From Uranotaenia lowii (taxonomy: Eukaryota; Arthropoda; Insecta; Diptera; Culicidae), in assembly GCF_029784155.1 (NCBI RefSeq), contig NC_073693.1:19814002-19878001 (forward strand): a stretch of DNA of 64,000 bases. Reading direction: 5' to 3'. The position numbers and the translations under genes are program-made. Position 1 is the first letter of the stretch. Each line of letters begins with the position of its first letter. The notes beneath the pieces were generated by a model, which saw only the letters and a program-made list of their open reading frames with translations, did no database searches and had not been told where the DNA came from. Shown here one piece after another: positions 46,441-58,029 of the stretch.

Positions 46441-48012
46441 AAGCCTGATTTGTATGATTTGAATACTGAAATTCCAAGTTTGAGATCTGAAATTGTTGCT
46501 TGTATTTAAAATACCCAAGTTTGAACGCAAAAACTGAAGAATGAAAAATCAAAGCTTTCCAATTCGCCGTATAACGGGCAAGGGCACAAATTGATTGACT
46601 TTTCTTCATGTCTGCTGTCTCATGTTTCGTTTTTCTAGACTTCACGCAAATTATCGCTGGACATTTCATCTTTAGCTAATTCCGTGACGAAGACGCCGCA
46701 ACTAATCTTCCAATAGTGATCAACTTTCCAAAACGTTTTCGAGGCACCGAGTCCCAAAATCGATGCCAATTGATTTGGATTTGTTAGTTTGTTTTTTTTC
46801 GCTCTCTCGCCACTATGAGCGATCAAAAAGGTATGCGCAATCAAAACGAGAGTATGAAATTAAAAGAAGAAGCAAAAAAAAGCCTCAAACCCAGAAAGAC
46901 ACACAAACCTCAATTTGCTGCCGTTGATATGTTACTGGTTACCTACGCATATTTTTTTTCGTTTTTGTTATTTCTCTACGAAAATGCATGATTTCATTGT
47001 TTTTTTTCTAGCTGATCTGATGATCGTGCGAACCGTGCAGCGTCAATTACTTATGCAACGACACCCGTAAGCAAACATATCATGGGTTTGTGTTTGTTTG
47101 AATGAGGTTTAAATTTTTCCTGCCCGAAATCGAGCAGAGCACTTTTGCACAACGCAATGCGATCGTAAATATTTGCTGAATTTGAACAGTTTGATTGCCA
47201 GGGAAGTGTTTCTGTTGTTGATTTGTACGTGTGAGGTGGCACTAATTGGAACATTTTTTTCGGACACCTTTGGTATGGCGACCGTCAGTTTGTCGCCGGT
47301 TGATCTGCTGAGTAGGAGGTTCGTTCAACTTGACAATGATGATGAAGTGATTCAAAGGTTTCCTAAGGTTTGAGCTCGATCTATTAGGTCATTGGAAGTT
47401 TGTTTCACATTACCACGTTGATTGACATCAATCGTTGGAAAAGTCGTCCACTTTTGAAATATTTTACTTCTAGTTTCAGTACACAACTTTAACAAAATTT
47501 CATAAAAATCTTAACTTCAACTTTAAGTGATTGAAACGACTTCCAGCCCTGTGAAGACTTGTGTTGTACATTGTTAGATGATACTCAATTGTTAACATCA
47601 AGATCAGTATCGGAGCAAACATTAAAACCAGCAATTGCTCACATCAATCCTCATCCTTCGCTTTATCAGATGTGAATACGAATTTACACCTTCACGATCG
47701 AATGCGGTGTTCCAGTGAGGCTAATTGAACGCTTCACGCTAACAAGTCAATGAAAGGGAGAAAGATCAGCCTACCTACTATAAGCCAGTACTCCAATCTT
47801 CACTTACCTGCCTTATAATTTGCTAGGTTTCTCATGAGAGCGCGTAAGGTGGGAGACACAGATCTGAGAAAGTATAATTAAAAAAAAAAAAGGAAAACAA
47901 AATTGGTTTTGTAAATTAAATAGATTATTCAAATAACTGACTTAAAGATAGATCTGTAGAATGCCATTTTATGTCTGAAACTATATTGTGGGAGTTTTTT
48001 CATGCGAGGTAT
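46441..48012. other. Unassigned, moderate GC
   Basis: No recognisable exon or transposon. The 47173-47373 frame has an N-terminal hydrophobic stretch but no family resemblance. A GIPC exon is not apparent. Confidence 0.4.
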
Positions 48013-48021
48013 ACCCCAACC

Positions 48022-48581
48022 AGGCTTGTAATTGGTCACCATCGTTTGAATTTTTCCGGAGACCATCACCACACATCGTTCGTGACAATCGTGGAGAGCG
48101 CAATCGTTTGAGCGGAGAGCAAAAAAATGTCAAACGAAATTTTGATCTTTTTTGTGGTTAGTCGTTTGACTGTCATCCCTCTTGCGTAGATAATCGAGAT
48201 AATCATTCCACATTGCTCGACCAACACATCCAAACATCACCCGGCGCTGCAGAGTGACGCATTTTTTTTTCAACAGGAGGGAGTGAATAGAAAAGATTGC
48301 ATATGCTTATTGAGTCTGTAAATTCTGCTGCGTGAAAGAGATAGGCGATGTCGTAAACTGTCGGGAATGATGGTCGTTTGACCATCAAATTATCCCTCTC
48401 GTGTACCAAGACACGAAATTTCGTTCGACAATCACACAAAGAAGAATGAATGTCGTTTCGTTTGATGGTAGTCGACTGTTCGGCAAGTTTTCGGTCGCAT
48501 TCGTTTGATGGCACGAACAATGATACTGATAAAAGCAGGCTGTGCGACTGTCAGAGAAAATGTCGATGGTTTACAAGTCTG
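48022..48581. mobile_element. 560-bp MITE with 9-bp target duplication
   Basis: ACCCCAACC occurs on both sides (48013-48021 and 48582-48590). The element ends are inverted: AGGCTTGTAATTGG...CACCATCG on the left versus CGATGGTTTACAAGTCTG on the right. Inside, ATCGTTTGA/TCGTTTGAC words recur on both strands (48046, 48105, 48161, 48374, 48457, 48499). A 9-bp duplication fits Mutator-like (MULE) mobilisation. The 105-codon minus frame 48203-48520 is unassigned. Confidence 0.7.
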
Positions 48582-48590
48582 ACCCCAACC

Positions 48591-49083
48591 TTTATTTCAA
48601 TTTGCCTGTAAAAAAATTTATGAATTGTTTTTCATGAGCATGATATATTTATGTTAATGATATTTTCGTCAGAAATTATATGTTCAGTGTACAGAGCATC
48701 CTTTGAATAACTTGAAACATTCTATAGTTGCCTAACTGTCTATGACATAAATATTATGCGCCATTTGAAGTTGTAACTTTTTTTCCGTAATCTTAAGCTT
48801 GTTCGATTGACGAACTTACTCTCAGCCTAGAAAAGGCTAGGCTTTGTGACAAAACAATTCAATCCAATAACGCCAGCGCTTTCTGATGAACGACTGTCGA
48901 TGTTGACATAAATAGATATATTTATTTGTTGCGTTACAACTACATATACCTACTGGTAAATGTCCACCTTTCGGCAGCTGATCCCTAAATCCTTTCGTCT
49001 GTCTACAGTACCAAACAGTGTCAGAAGCAGCCCAGTAATAGGATTAGCTCTTACTTTTTTGCGTGAATGAGTTGGGTTTATGG
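48591..49083. other. Unassigned
   Basis: AT-rich. Nothing recognised. Confidence 0.4.
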
Positions 49084-49111
49084 AAAAAAGCTCGTTAGAT
49101 ATAGTTTGAAA

Positions 49112-49194
<83 letters not shown>

Positions 49195-49200
49195 CGTTAG
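49084..49200 (+). mobile_element. Tail-only retroposition: 14 bases plus 79 A between 15-bp duplications
   Basis: AAAAAAGCTCGTTAG occurs at 49084-49098 and 49186-49200. Between the copies lie only ATATAGTTTGAAAC and a run of A (49113-49191, 79 bases counting the shared As). This is what a LINE-driven insertion leaves when reverse transcription copies little but the poly(A) tail. Confidence 0.7.
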
Positions 49201-49284
49201 GAAATTTCAAAATTATGAAAAATCTACCTAAGCAGGAGGTAAAGTGTTGTTCGATACTATTAAAATAAGTACACTGGATTCATT

Positions 49285-49418
49285 TTTTGAACATACGCAG
49301 TTTGAACTGCTCTTGAAATCACACCTTCTTCCTTAGCTAGTTTTCTGATTGAAAGACCACTCACAGTCCCTCATTTGTGCACAATACGTTTTCTTTGCTC
49401 GGTAGTAAGGCTACGCAT
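49285..49418 (-). pseudogene. Tc1-like transposase N-terminus fragment
   Basis: From the ATG at 49418 the minus strand reads MRSLTTEQRKRIVHK, a TGA stop, then G-T-V-S-G-L-S-I-R-K-L-A-K-E-E-G, then ISRAVQTA. This is the paired-like helix-turn-helix of a Tc1/mariner transposase. Only about 45 codons remain. A 5' region with GGTCGGAAAGTTATAAATAC on minus (about 49535-49555) may be its promoter side. Confidence 0.6.
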
Positions 49419-49654
49419 TTTCAGATTTCTTCGCGAAAAACGACAACGCTTACTTCACTTCGATGTAGACAACAGTACGCAGCCAAAATTTGGTTGAACA
49501 CTACACGATTTTTGAAATGACGGTTATTTTTTAGTGTATTTATAACTTTCCGACCAGTCTATAAAGTTAGAGTGTGTAAATTGATCATTTCCAACCTGGT
49601 TGACCACTCTGAGGTGATCTGAGTAGAATCGGGAAGCTCAATGCTCTGTATTGG

Positions 49655-49830
49655 ATATTGTCAGTGTTCGGCATCGCTAACAGAAAAATAAGCGACGCTA
49701 GTTAAATCGCTAACACAGTCAAAGTTAGCGATCGCTACTTAAAACCACTGAGTCTGCTGAAAAATTGATCGCTTAAACTTAAAGCGCTAATCGCTCACCG
49801 CTAACTGTTGACCAAAAACGTACAGCTAAA
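49655..49830. repeat. AGCGAT/ATCGCT-rich repeat, possible hAT-like terminus
   Basis: CAGTGTTCGGCATCGCTAAC at 49661 looks like a hAT-type end. The next 140 bases hold AGCGAT, ATCGCT and GCTAAC words on both strands (for example GTTAGCGATCGCTACTT, AAAGCGCTAATCGCTCACCG). No mate end or 8-bp duplication was found. Confidence 0.35.
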
Positions 49831-50138
49831 AATTATTCATTTTTTTTTTATTGATTTAATGTTTGGGATTTACATTACACATATAACACTGGAAAATAAA
49901 AATATGGTTATTAAAAACTTAAATCAATAATTTTCGATTTTCTCAAACTATACGTTTTAAAAGCTTTCTTTTGGTATAGAACTCATCCATGATTTCAATG
50001 GTTGGATTGACCTGCCTTCAATGGATTAATTAAGGGCTTTCTGCATTATTTTGCCTATAGGGGAGAAAATCTATGCCATCTGTTGCATTTTCAAATAAAC
50101 TGATTGCTGCTAGCAGATGGCGTCACAGTAACAAGTCA

Positions 50139-52290
50139 GAATTTTGACAATTTTGACTCTTATGACAATTTTGACAATTTTGACGATTTGGACTATTTTG
50201 AAAATTTTGACAATTTTGACAGTTTTGACAAAATTGACAAAATTGACAAAATTGACATAATTGACAAAATTTACGAAATTGACAAAATTGACAAAATTGA
50301 CAAAATTGACAAAATTGACAAAATTGACAAAATTGACAAAATTGACAAAATTGACAAAATTGACAAAATTGACAACATTGACACAATTGACACAATTGAC
50401 AAAATTGACAAAATTGACAAAATTGACAAAATTGACAAAATTGACAAAATTGACAAAATTGACAAAATTGACAAAATTGACAAAATTGACAAAATTGACA
50501 AAATTGACAAAATTGAAAAAATTGACAAAATTGACAAAATTGACAAAATTGACAAAATTGACAAAATTGACAAAATTGACAAAATTGACAAAATTGACAA
50601 AATTGACAAAATTGACAAAATTGACAAAATTGACAAAATTGACAAAATTGACAAAATTGACAAAATTGACAAAATTGACAAAATTGACAAAATTGACAAA
50701 ATTGACAAAATTGACAAAATTGACAAAATTGACAAAATTGACAAAATTGACAAAATTGACAAAATTGACAAAATTGACAAAATTGACAAAATTGACAAAA
50801 TTGACAAAATTGACAAAATTGACAAAATTGACAAAATTGACAAAATTGACAAAATTGACAAAATGGACAAAATTGACAAAATTGACAAAATTGACAAAAT
50901 TGACAAAATTGACAAAATTGACAAAATTGACAAAATTGACAAAATTGACAAAATTGACAAAATTGACAAAATTGACAAAATTGACAAAATTGACAAAATT
51001 GACAAAATTGACAAAATTGACAAAATTGACAAAATTTACAAAAATGACAAAATTGACAAAATTGACAAAATTGACAAAATTGACAAAATTGACAAAATTG
51101 ACAAAATTGACAAAATTGACAAAATTGACAAAATTGACAAAATTGACAAAATTGACAAAATTGACAAAATTGACAAAATTGACAAAATTGACAAAATTGA
51201 CAAAATTGACAAAATTGACAAAATTGACAAAATTGACAAAATTGACAAAATTGACAAAATTGACAAAATTGACAAAATTGACAAAATTGACAAAATTGAC
51301 AAAATTGACAAAATTGACAAAATTGACAAAATTGACAAAATTGACAAAATTGACAAAATTGACAAAATTGACAAAATTGACAAAATTGACAAAATTGACA
51401 AAATTGACAAAATTGACAAAATTGACAAAATTGACAAAATTGACAAAATTGACAAAATTGACAAAATTGACAAAATTGACAAAATTGACAAAATTGACAA
51501 AATTGACAAAATTGACAAAATTGACAAAATTGACAAAATTGACAAAATTGACAAAATTGACAAAATTGACAAAATTGACAAAATTGACAAAATTGACAAA
51601 ATTGACAAAATTGACAAAATTGACAAAATTGACAAAATTGACAAAATTGACAAAATTGACAAAATTGACAAAATTGACAAAATTGACAAAATTGACAAAA
51701 TTGACAAAATTGACAAAATTGACAAAATTGACAAAATTGACAAAATTGACAAAATTGACAAAATTGACAAAATTGACAAAATTGACAAAATTGACAAAAT
51801 TGACAAAATTGACAAAATTGACAAAATTGACAAAATTGACAAAATTGACAAAATTGACAAAATTGACAAAATTGACAAAATTGACAAAATTGACAAAATT
51901 GACAAAATTGACAAAATTGACAAAATTGACAAAATTGACAAAATTGACAAAATTGACAAAATTGACAAAATTGACAAAATTGACAAAATTGACAAAATTG
52001 ACAAAATTGACAAAATTGACAAAATTGACAAAATTGACAAAATTGACAAAATTGACAAAATTGACAAAATTGACAAAATTGACAAAATTGACAAAATTGA
52101 CAAAATTGACAAAATTGACAAAATTGACAAAATTGACAAAATTGACAAAATTGACAAAATTGACAAAATTGACAAAATTGACAATATTGACAAAATTGAC
52201 AAATTGTCAAAATTGACAAAATTGACAAAATTGACGAAATTGACGAAATTGACGAAATTGACAAAGTTGACAAAATTGACAAAATTTGAG
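50139..52290 (+). repeat. 9-bp satellite array (TTGACAAAA)n, about 230 units
   Basis: The left fringe (50139-50230) consists of degenerate GACAATTTT units, then uniform TTGACAAAA units. Isolated variants are a GACAAC/ACACAATTG trio near 50371-50398, AAAAAATTG at 50516, ATGGAC near 50864 and ATTTACAAAAATGAC near 51035. The right end has a short inversion (GACAAATTGTCAAAATTG, 52198-52215) and three GACGAAATT units. It differs by one base from the TGACAAAAA arrays. Confidence 0.97.
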
Positions 52291-52880
52291 GTGCAACGGA
52301 AGTCGCCTTATAGGATTCCGAGATAGCGTCAGATAGTGAAAAGTAATTTCTCCATGCGATTTTTAGTCATTTTCAGTATTTTAAGTTCAGCGGAAGCCGC
52401 CATCTTGGATTTCAAGATGGAGTCAGATAGTAAAATTCGACCTTTCAGCTTATACCCAACTCATATAATGGAGGTTTCAGGCAATTATCATTTATATAGA
52501 GGTTTGAAAAGAAAAGCTGAAGCCGCCATCTTGGATTGTAAGATAGCGTCATAGCATGTCAAATTCGACTTCTTCACCCAATACCCATATTGTGGGGCTT
52601 TCATTTGATTTTCAGTAATTTATAGCATTTTAAACCTAAGAGAAAGCCGCCAATCCGACTTCTTTTTGTTCAGCCCTTTCACCCAATATCCATATAATGC
52701 GGGTCTCAAGCTATTATAAGTAATAAACAGTTTTGAAAGAAATCCGACTTGTACTCGTTGAATCCTTTCAACTAATACCAATATTGTGGATGTTTCATGA
52801 GATTGTTCGCCATTTTAACTTTCGAAAGAAAAGTGGAATCCGCCATCTTGGGTTAATGATGGCGTCAAGTAACAATTTTT
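52291..52880 (+). repeat. Degenerate ~125-bp tandem units with GCCGCCATCTTGG
   Basis: GCCGCCATCTTGGATT occurs at 52396 and 52522, a degraded GCCGCCAATC at 52646, CCGCCATCTTGG at 52842, and a worn GTCGCC...GATAGCGTCAG at 52302. Each is followed by AAGAT(A/G)GNGTCA and, farther on, by ACCCAAYAYYCATAT and a TTTCA-rich tail. The spacing is 94-196 bp, mostly about 125. It is non-coding. Confidence 0.65.
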
Positions 52881-52939
52881 TTTCTCCTACTTGTTTTGCG
52901 CTTTCACAATACTTTTACAATACTCATATTGTAGAGATA

Positions 52940-54260
52940 AAGGATGTCCACACTGAAATTTCCACACTTAAAATTGATTCGCAAAATTCGAGTTTTCAAC
53001 CGATTGCCATCAAATTTTCAGGGATTGAACAATAACTATTAAACTTCATTTTATCATTTTACTTGTATTTTATTCACAATCTATACGCAAATGCCCACAC
53101 CTTGGCCTCAACTTCGGCCATAAGATTCCGCACAACCTGTGAATCAATAGTTTTTTGCATGTAAACCCATACTTCCTTCAGTTCCTCGACTGTCTTCACT
53201 ACTTTAGGTCGTTTAAGAAGGTGCTGCTTCATAATCGCCCAGTACTTCTCGATGGGGCGGAGCTCCGGAGTGTTGAACATTTTCGGCACGAAATTAACCT
53301 TATTGTCCGCATACCACTTCAGCACGTCCTTGGAGTAGTGGCATGAGGCCAAATGGGGCCAGAAGATTATTGGGACATTGTGAGCCTTCAGGAGAGGAAG
53401 CAGCCACTTCTGGAAGCACTCTTTTATGTACACCTGTCCGTTCATCGTGTCCCGCGTTACGAAAGGTGCACTCCGCTTCTCGCACGTGCAGATGGCTTGC
53501 CAAACCAGGAATTTATTCGCAAATTTGTACATCTTCTGAGTGCGGACATGCTCCGGAACGCTGAACTTATCCTTGGCCGTGGAAATCAGTTTTTTCCAGG
53601 ATTTTCATCCTTTAGGATGATTCATCCCTTAAAGTGGAAAACAGGTTGCCGGAGATCTGTTTGAGGTCGGCCTTCACATATGTCTCGTCGTCCATGACGC
53701 AGCATTCAACTTTCGTCAGCATGTTGAGGTACAACTTAATGGCACGGGTTAAGCCGGGCTTTTTCTGCTTCTCGTCGCGATTAGGGGCCCTTTGTACCTT
53801 GAACGTTCGAAGTCCAGCCTTAGTTTTGGCCTTCTGGACAAAACTTCGGCTTAGATGCAGCTACTTAGCCACATCCCGAACGGAGGCGTTCTGGTTTTTG
53901 GTTGAAAGCCCCAATTACGCGGTTGTGATTTTTGGTGTTGTACGAAATACTTTTTCCTTCACTTCTGGGCTTCCGATCGCTGGTCAATCGTTCCTCGAAC
54001 CGCTCAATCACTCGCGATACCGTGGAATTCGCGATTCCCAACGTTAAGCGATGGAACGATGGAAGAGATCCTTGTTCTCGTGATGAATGCGCAAGATTGT
54101 TTCACGCACGAGCTGTTCTTTCGACTCCATTTCCGCGAGTTTTGATCACAGGAATTTATCCACTATGTACTACATCCAACCAAATTTTCATTAAATTCTA
54201 CTCAACGATTAAAAAGTTATAGCAATTGCATAGTGTGGCAATTTCATCGTGGACACCCTT
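52940..54260 (-). mobile_element. ITmD37E Tc1/mariner element, copy 2 (full length, dead)
   Basis: Ends AAGGATGTCCACACTGAAAT (52940) and, inverted, AAGGGTGTCCACGATGAAAT (ending at 54260) form terminal repeats of about 30 bases. TA lies on both sides (52938-52939, 54261-54262). Its length, about 1.32 kb, fits ITmD37E elements. A 55-bp filler at 53586-53640 interrupts the transposase. Confidence 0.88.
53074..54135 (-). pseudogene. ITmD37E transposase, copy 2, inactive
   Basis: The C-terminal frame of 152 residues (53532 to 53074) matches copy 1 closely and retains the natural C-terminus (ending ...VEAKVWAFAYRL). Two defects hit the active site: the second catalytic Asp is His (WPHLASCHY instead of WPDLASCHY), and three residues are deleted before TPELRPIEKYW, shortening the 37-residue spacing to 34. 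Upstream, the HTH-containing half is in other frames and split by a 55-bp insertion flanked by GTGGAAA (53579-53585 and 53634-53640). Confidence 0.87.
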
Positions 54261-54318
54261 TATTCATACCACTTCCGGTGATTCTTAAGATAATTGGTGT
54301 ATTTTAATGAGATAAATA

Positions 54319-55678
54319 ATTATGTCCATGCACCTTTTCGTGCTGTACCTACATCCTCTCGTGTACAGACTGGAACGCGTGTGCGCAAATGATCTGCTGG
54401 TAGCGTATGCGGACGACATCAGTGTGGTTGTCACTTCTACGAGGCAAATCGATGAGATGAATGGGCTGTTTTTTCGCTTCGAGAGGGCTGCCGGAGCAAA
54501 ATTGAATGTGCTGAAGACGGTTGCCATCGACGTTGGGTTTTGCGAAGGCAGCACTATCAACACCCAGTGGCTGCAAACAGTCAACACAGTCAAAATTCTG
54601 GGTGTTGTGTTCGCAAACTCAATACGTCTTATGACAACACTAAATTGGAATGCGCAAGTGGGGAAATTCTCGCAGCTTATGTGGCTGCAGTCTCTCCGAA
54701 CGTTGACGCTGCATCAACGGGTAATCATGCTAAATACCTTCGCCACATCAAGGATTTGGTATCTCGCATCCATTCTACCGCCGTTCTGCGTACACACGGC
54801 GCAAATCACCTCGACGATGGGAACGTTTCTTTGGAGAGGAATGGTTGCCCGCGTTCCAATGATGCAGCTTGCTCGCAGCAGGGAAAACGGAGGACTGAAG
54901 CTGCAACTACCGGCGCTAAAATGTAAGTCGCTCGCAATTTCTCGTCATCTGAAAGAGATCGTTTCCCTTCCTTTTTATAACTCCTTTCTTGTCCAAGCAA
55001 ATTCCCGCCCAGCAATTTCAATAGATCTTCCCGACCTGAAACTTATCCTTTCAAACATATCCCAAATACCTCACCAAATCCAACAAAACCCCTCCGCCGA
55101 TCAAATCCACCAGCATTTCGTACTGCAAACCGAACTGCCAAGGGTGGAACGAAACAGTCCGGCGAACGACTGGCCACGTGCGTGGCGTAATATTGCATCG
55201 AGGCGGCTGACGTCGGCACAAAAATCCGAACTCTACCTTTTCATGAACGAGAAGACATCTCATCGGAAACTGCTTTTCGTGATGCGGCGAGCTAACGACG
55301 AAAATTGCACATTTTGTGATAATGGCGAAACGGAATCTCTAACCCACAAGTTCTGCACATGTACTCGAGTCGGACCAGCTTGGACGGTTCTTCAGCAGAG
55401 AATAGCAGTCATCTTGGGAGGATGGAGGCGGCTAGTTTTCGAAGACCTGTTGAGACCTGTTTTAGCAGGAATAAACGAAAGGCGTAGAATGGAAATTCTG
55501 AAATTGTTTGTAAAATATATCTGCTTCGTTGATAAATGTAACGGTAGAATTGATATAGCTGAACTAAATTTCCATCTAGATGTTGATGAGTGATAAAATA
55601 AGAAGAGACAAATTTTGTAAGATAAATTGACAAATAAAACTTAATTTTTAAACCAAAAAAAAAAAAAAAAAAAAAAAA
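54319..55678 (+). mobile_element. 5'-truncated LINE with poly(A) tail
   Basis: Starts abruptly inside the reverse transcriptase domain and ends with AATAAA (55633-55638) and 24 As (55655-55678). It lies 58 bp beyond the right end of ITmD37E copy 2. I found no convincing target duplication. Confidence 0.85.
54322..55593 (+). CDS. Partial non-LTR reverse transcriptase (C-terminal half of ORF2)
   Basis: A 423-codon open frame starts with SMHLFVLYLHPLVYRL, the tail of the RT motif B region. It then has the catalytic YADDISVVV box (residues 31-39), L-G-V-V-F at about 91-95, the thumb, and near the C-terminus a zinc-finger-like CTFCDNGETESLTHKFCTC of the zf-RVT type seen in L1/R1-like elements. 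The fingers, most of the palm and the whole endonuclease are missing because of 5' truncation. The first ATG is accidental. The frame has no stop, so the insertion is probably young. Clade beyond non-LTR is uncertain. Confidence 0.85.
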   Translation: MSMHLFVLYLHPLVYRLERVCANDLLVAYADDISVVVTSTRQIDEMNGLFFRFERAAGAKLNVLKTVAIDVGFCEGSTINTQWLQTVNTVKILGVVFANSIRLMTTLNWNAQVGKFSQLMWLQSLRTLTLHQRVIMLNTFATSRIWYLASILPPFCVHTAQITSTMGTFLWRGMVARVPMMQLARSRENGGLKLQLPALKCKSLAISRHLKEIVSLPFYNSFLVQANSRPAISIDLPDLKLILSNISQIPHQIQQNPSADQIHQHFVLQTELPRVERNSPANDWPRAWRNIASRRLTSAQKSELYLFMNEKTSHRKLLFVMRRANDENCTFCDNGETESLTHKFCTCTRVGPAWTVLQQRIAVILGGWRRLVFEDLLRPVLAGINERRRMEILKLFVKYICFVDKCNGRIDIAELNFHLDVDE

Positions 55679-58029
55679 GAGAACACCAAAGCCTTACCAT
55701 GAATTACAAAAAAGCTAGCATTTGTATTATTGAATCTCGCTGTCGGTTGATTCCTTGGCAGCAAATACATTTTGCCTAGCATTTGCGGATTCCATTGGTA
55801 TAAGAATATAATTTATGAATGATTGTTCTGACAAAGGCACAAAAATTACACTGCACACACGGTGTGCAATCGGTCTCGAACGGGTTAAAAATAAAAAAAA
55901 CTGAACAACAATGTTAAAGACACAAAATGTCTATCTCTTCATCCGTAAGCGCTATAATTTCAGTGTAGTTAGATGGATGTTCAGTATCACTGTGAAATGC
56001 ATTCATCAAATATTTAATTTTGCATCAGTATATTTTTCGTGGACGTTAACTGAAAGCCCAGACAAAAAAAAATTAATGGGGTATAGAGTATCAAACTGAC
56101 ATTCCTCGCTAAAACTGGCTCTATCTTAAAATAATCAAATTTCTACTTTTAAAAAACTCTCCAGCTTCACACATTGTATCGTATCGTATTGGGTCTCTGA
56201 ACACTTTATGGCACTCATTCAAAGCTTAACCTTGAATTCTCACACGTAGGTACATAGGTGTTTCAAGAGACCAAAACAGAAACTTCCCAGTAATATGACC
56301 CAGCAACAAATTTCTCCCGGACAGCAGTAGTTCCGAGGTGAGACCACAAAGTCCATCAACCGAACTCACCCATAAAGACAAAGTAGTGTTGGCGAATAAA
56401 TAAAAACAAATCTGCAATGCACAACAAAAAAATCCATTCATTTCCCGAAGAACAGCAACTCTTTACTGCATGCTGTCGAGGGTCACCTCTTCAATGTAAC
56501 CTAACCAAAAAAAAAAAAAAAATAGGAAACAAACTTCCAACAACCGACCGTGTGGTGAGTTAAACGTGTGTGGACGGTTTAAATTTTTTTCGGCATCACC
56601 ATTTATGGCACACGTGTTAAACAGAGCGTGGTTCCTCTTTAGGAGCCAAAGTAGAAGCTCTACTACAGTTCGGTCACATGTATGAACCTGTTGATCCATC
56701 CAAATAGGTGCAAAGTTGAACACTCACACATGGATAGACGAATCAAGATGTCTACTAGCTGGAGGTCAGTTAGCTGTTTTTTTATTTATTGAAAAAAGAG
56801 TCCCATTTCTGTGATTTTCTAGTTTGTTGACAACAGGTAGCATTTAGATGAGTCATCTAAAGGTATCCAGTTACAAAAGTTACATTCCTATATATATATA
56901 TATTCAAATTTCGCTCGAACATCAAAAGTGATTGGGTAAAAGTTGCCTCAAAGATCTATTATTGTCACAAATAATACTGTCGTTAAAAATGTTGATGCAT
57001 AAAACCGATGGAATTCCTCATTCGGTTCGGAGATGCAGTGCATCAGCTCTCAATTTCGTTCGACGAAAGGGCAATAAACTCAGCAGACGCATTGACGAAG
57101 CATACCTATCTCTCTGATGTGGACCGATATCATCGAAACCTGATTATTGCAGACAAATCGACCGCCACCGACAGCAAACGAACGGACTGGAGAAATTTCA
57201 TAGATCCGATCCGATGAAACCGAGAGTTAAATCTGGTACAAGGTACAGGCACTATCAACCATGATGCTACCTGTTGCAACTGGTACTTAACTGGTTTGGC
57301 AGCTTCTAGTTTTGTAAAGTGAAATTGTTTTCCGTTCAATTCCGCATGGCAAAACAAACTTTTTTTTTCTCTTTTTAAATACAGCATTGGCTTCAATCGA
57401 ACGTGACCAACTATCAACTCGGGGCCCAGAGCCTGTCTTCCTGATAGAAGAGAAAGAAGGAAAAATCCACAATAACATTAGCGGTTCGTTGCTTTCTTCG
57501 GGTGTCGATTGAAAAAATTCACCTGTTCCAATAAGAAGCTTATGGCCAACCGAGTGACGGCTTTGTCTTTCCTGAAGACCAATTAATCGTGTCATTTCGT
57601 TGCATTAGTGATTTACTGTTTTGATCAGCCTTTTCTGTTGAATCGGTAGCTCGATTCTTTTGTTTGTCAGAAAATATAACAGTGAAATGCTTAAATTGCC
57701 ATAAAAAATCTGAATCTGAAATCTGAACATTCCATCGACCAAAAAAAAATGTGATCAATAATATATACAACATTAGAACGAAAGTAAATGAGAAAGTAAC
57801 GAGACGGTGAGCGAGATTCGAAACCACATTTCAGATATTTCTATTCTTTTCGTTTCATCTGTTTACCAACTACCTAATTTTGGACATCTGTTAACGCCAA
57901 TTGAACCATTAAGGGACAAATTAATTGACATGTGTAATTTATATAACATTTTGAATTTTTGGTAATTTTTTTTAGAATATATTTTTTAAAGCTTTTTTGG
58001 CAATTTTATGGTCCTTTGATGTTCTTCAA
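55679..58029. other. Unassigned DNA
   Basis: No gene or well-bounded transposon recognised. A (TA)n tract lies at 56890-56903. Frames at 56226-57827 are short, overlapping on both strands, and have no recognisable domain. Confidence 0.45.

Noticed and set aside
48950..49210. Minus-strand frame with poly-Phe
   Set aside because: It is the complement of the 79-A tract.
50104..52326. 740-codon frame of IDK repeats and 719-codon minus frame of QFC repeats
   Set aside because: Same arithmetic effect of the TTGACAAAA array.
54322..55593. Host protein-coding gene
   Set aside because: YADD box, zf-RVT-like motif and poly(A) tail identify it as a 5'-truncated LINE.
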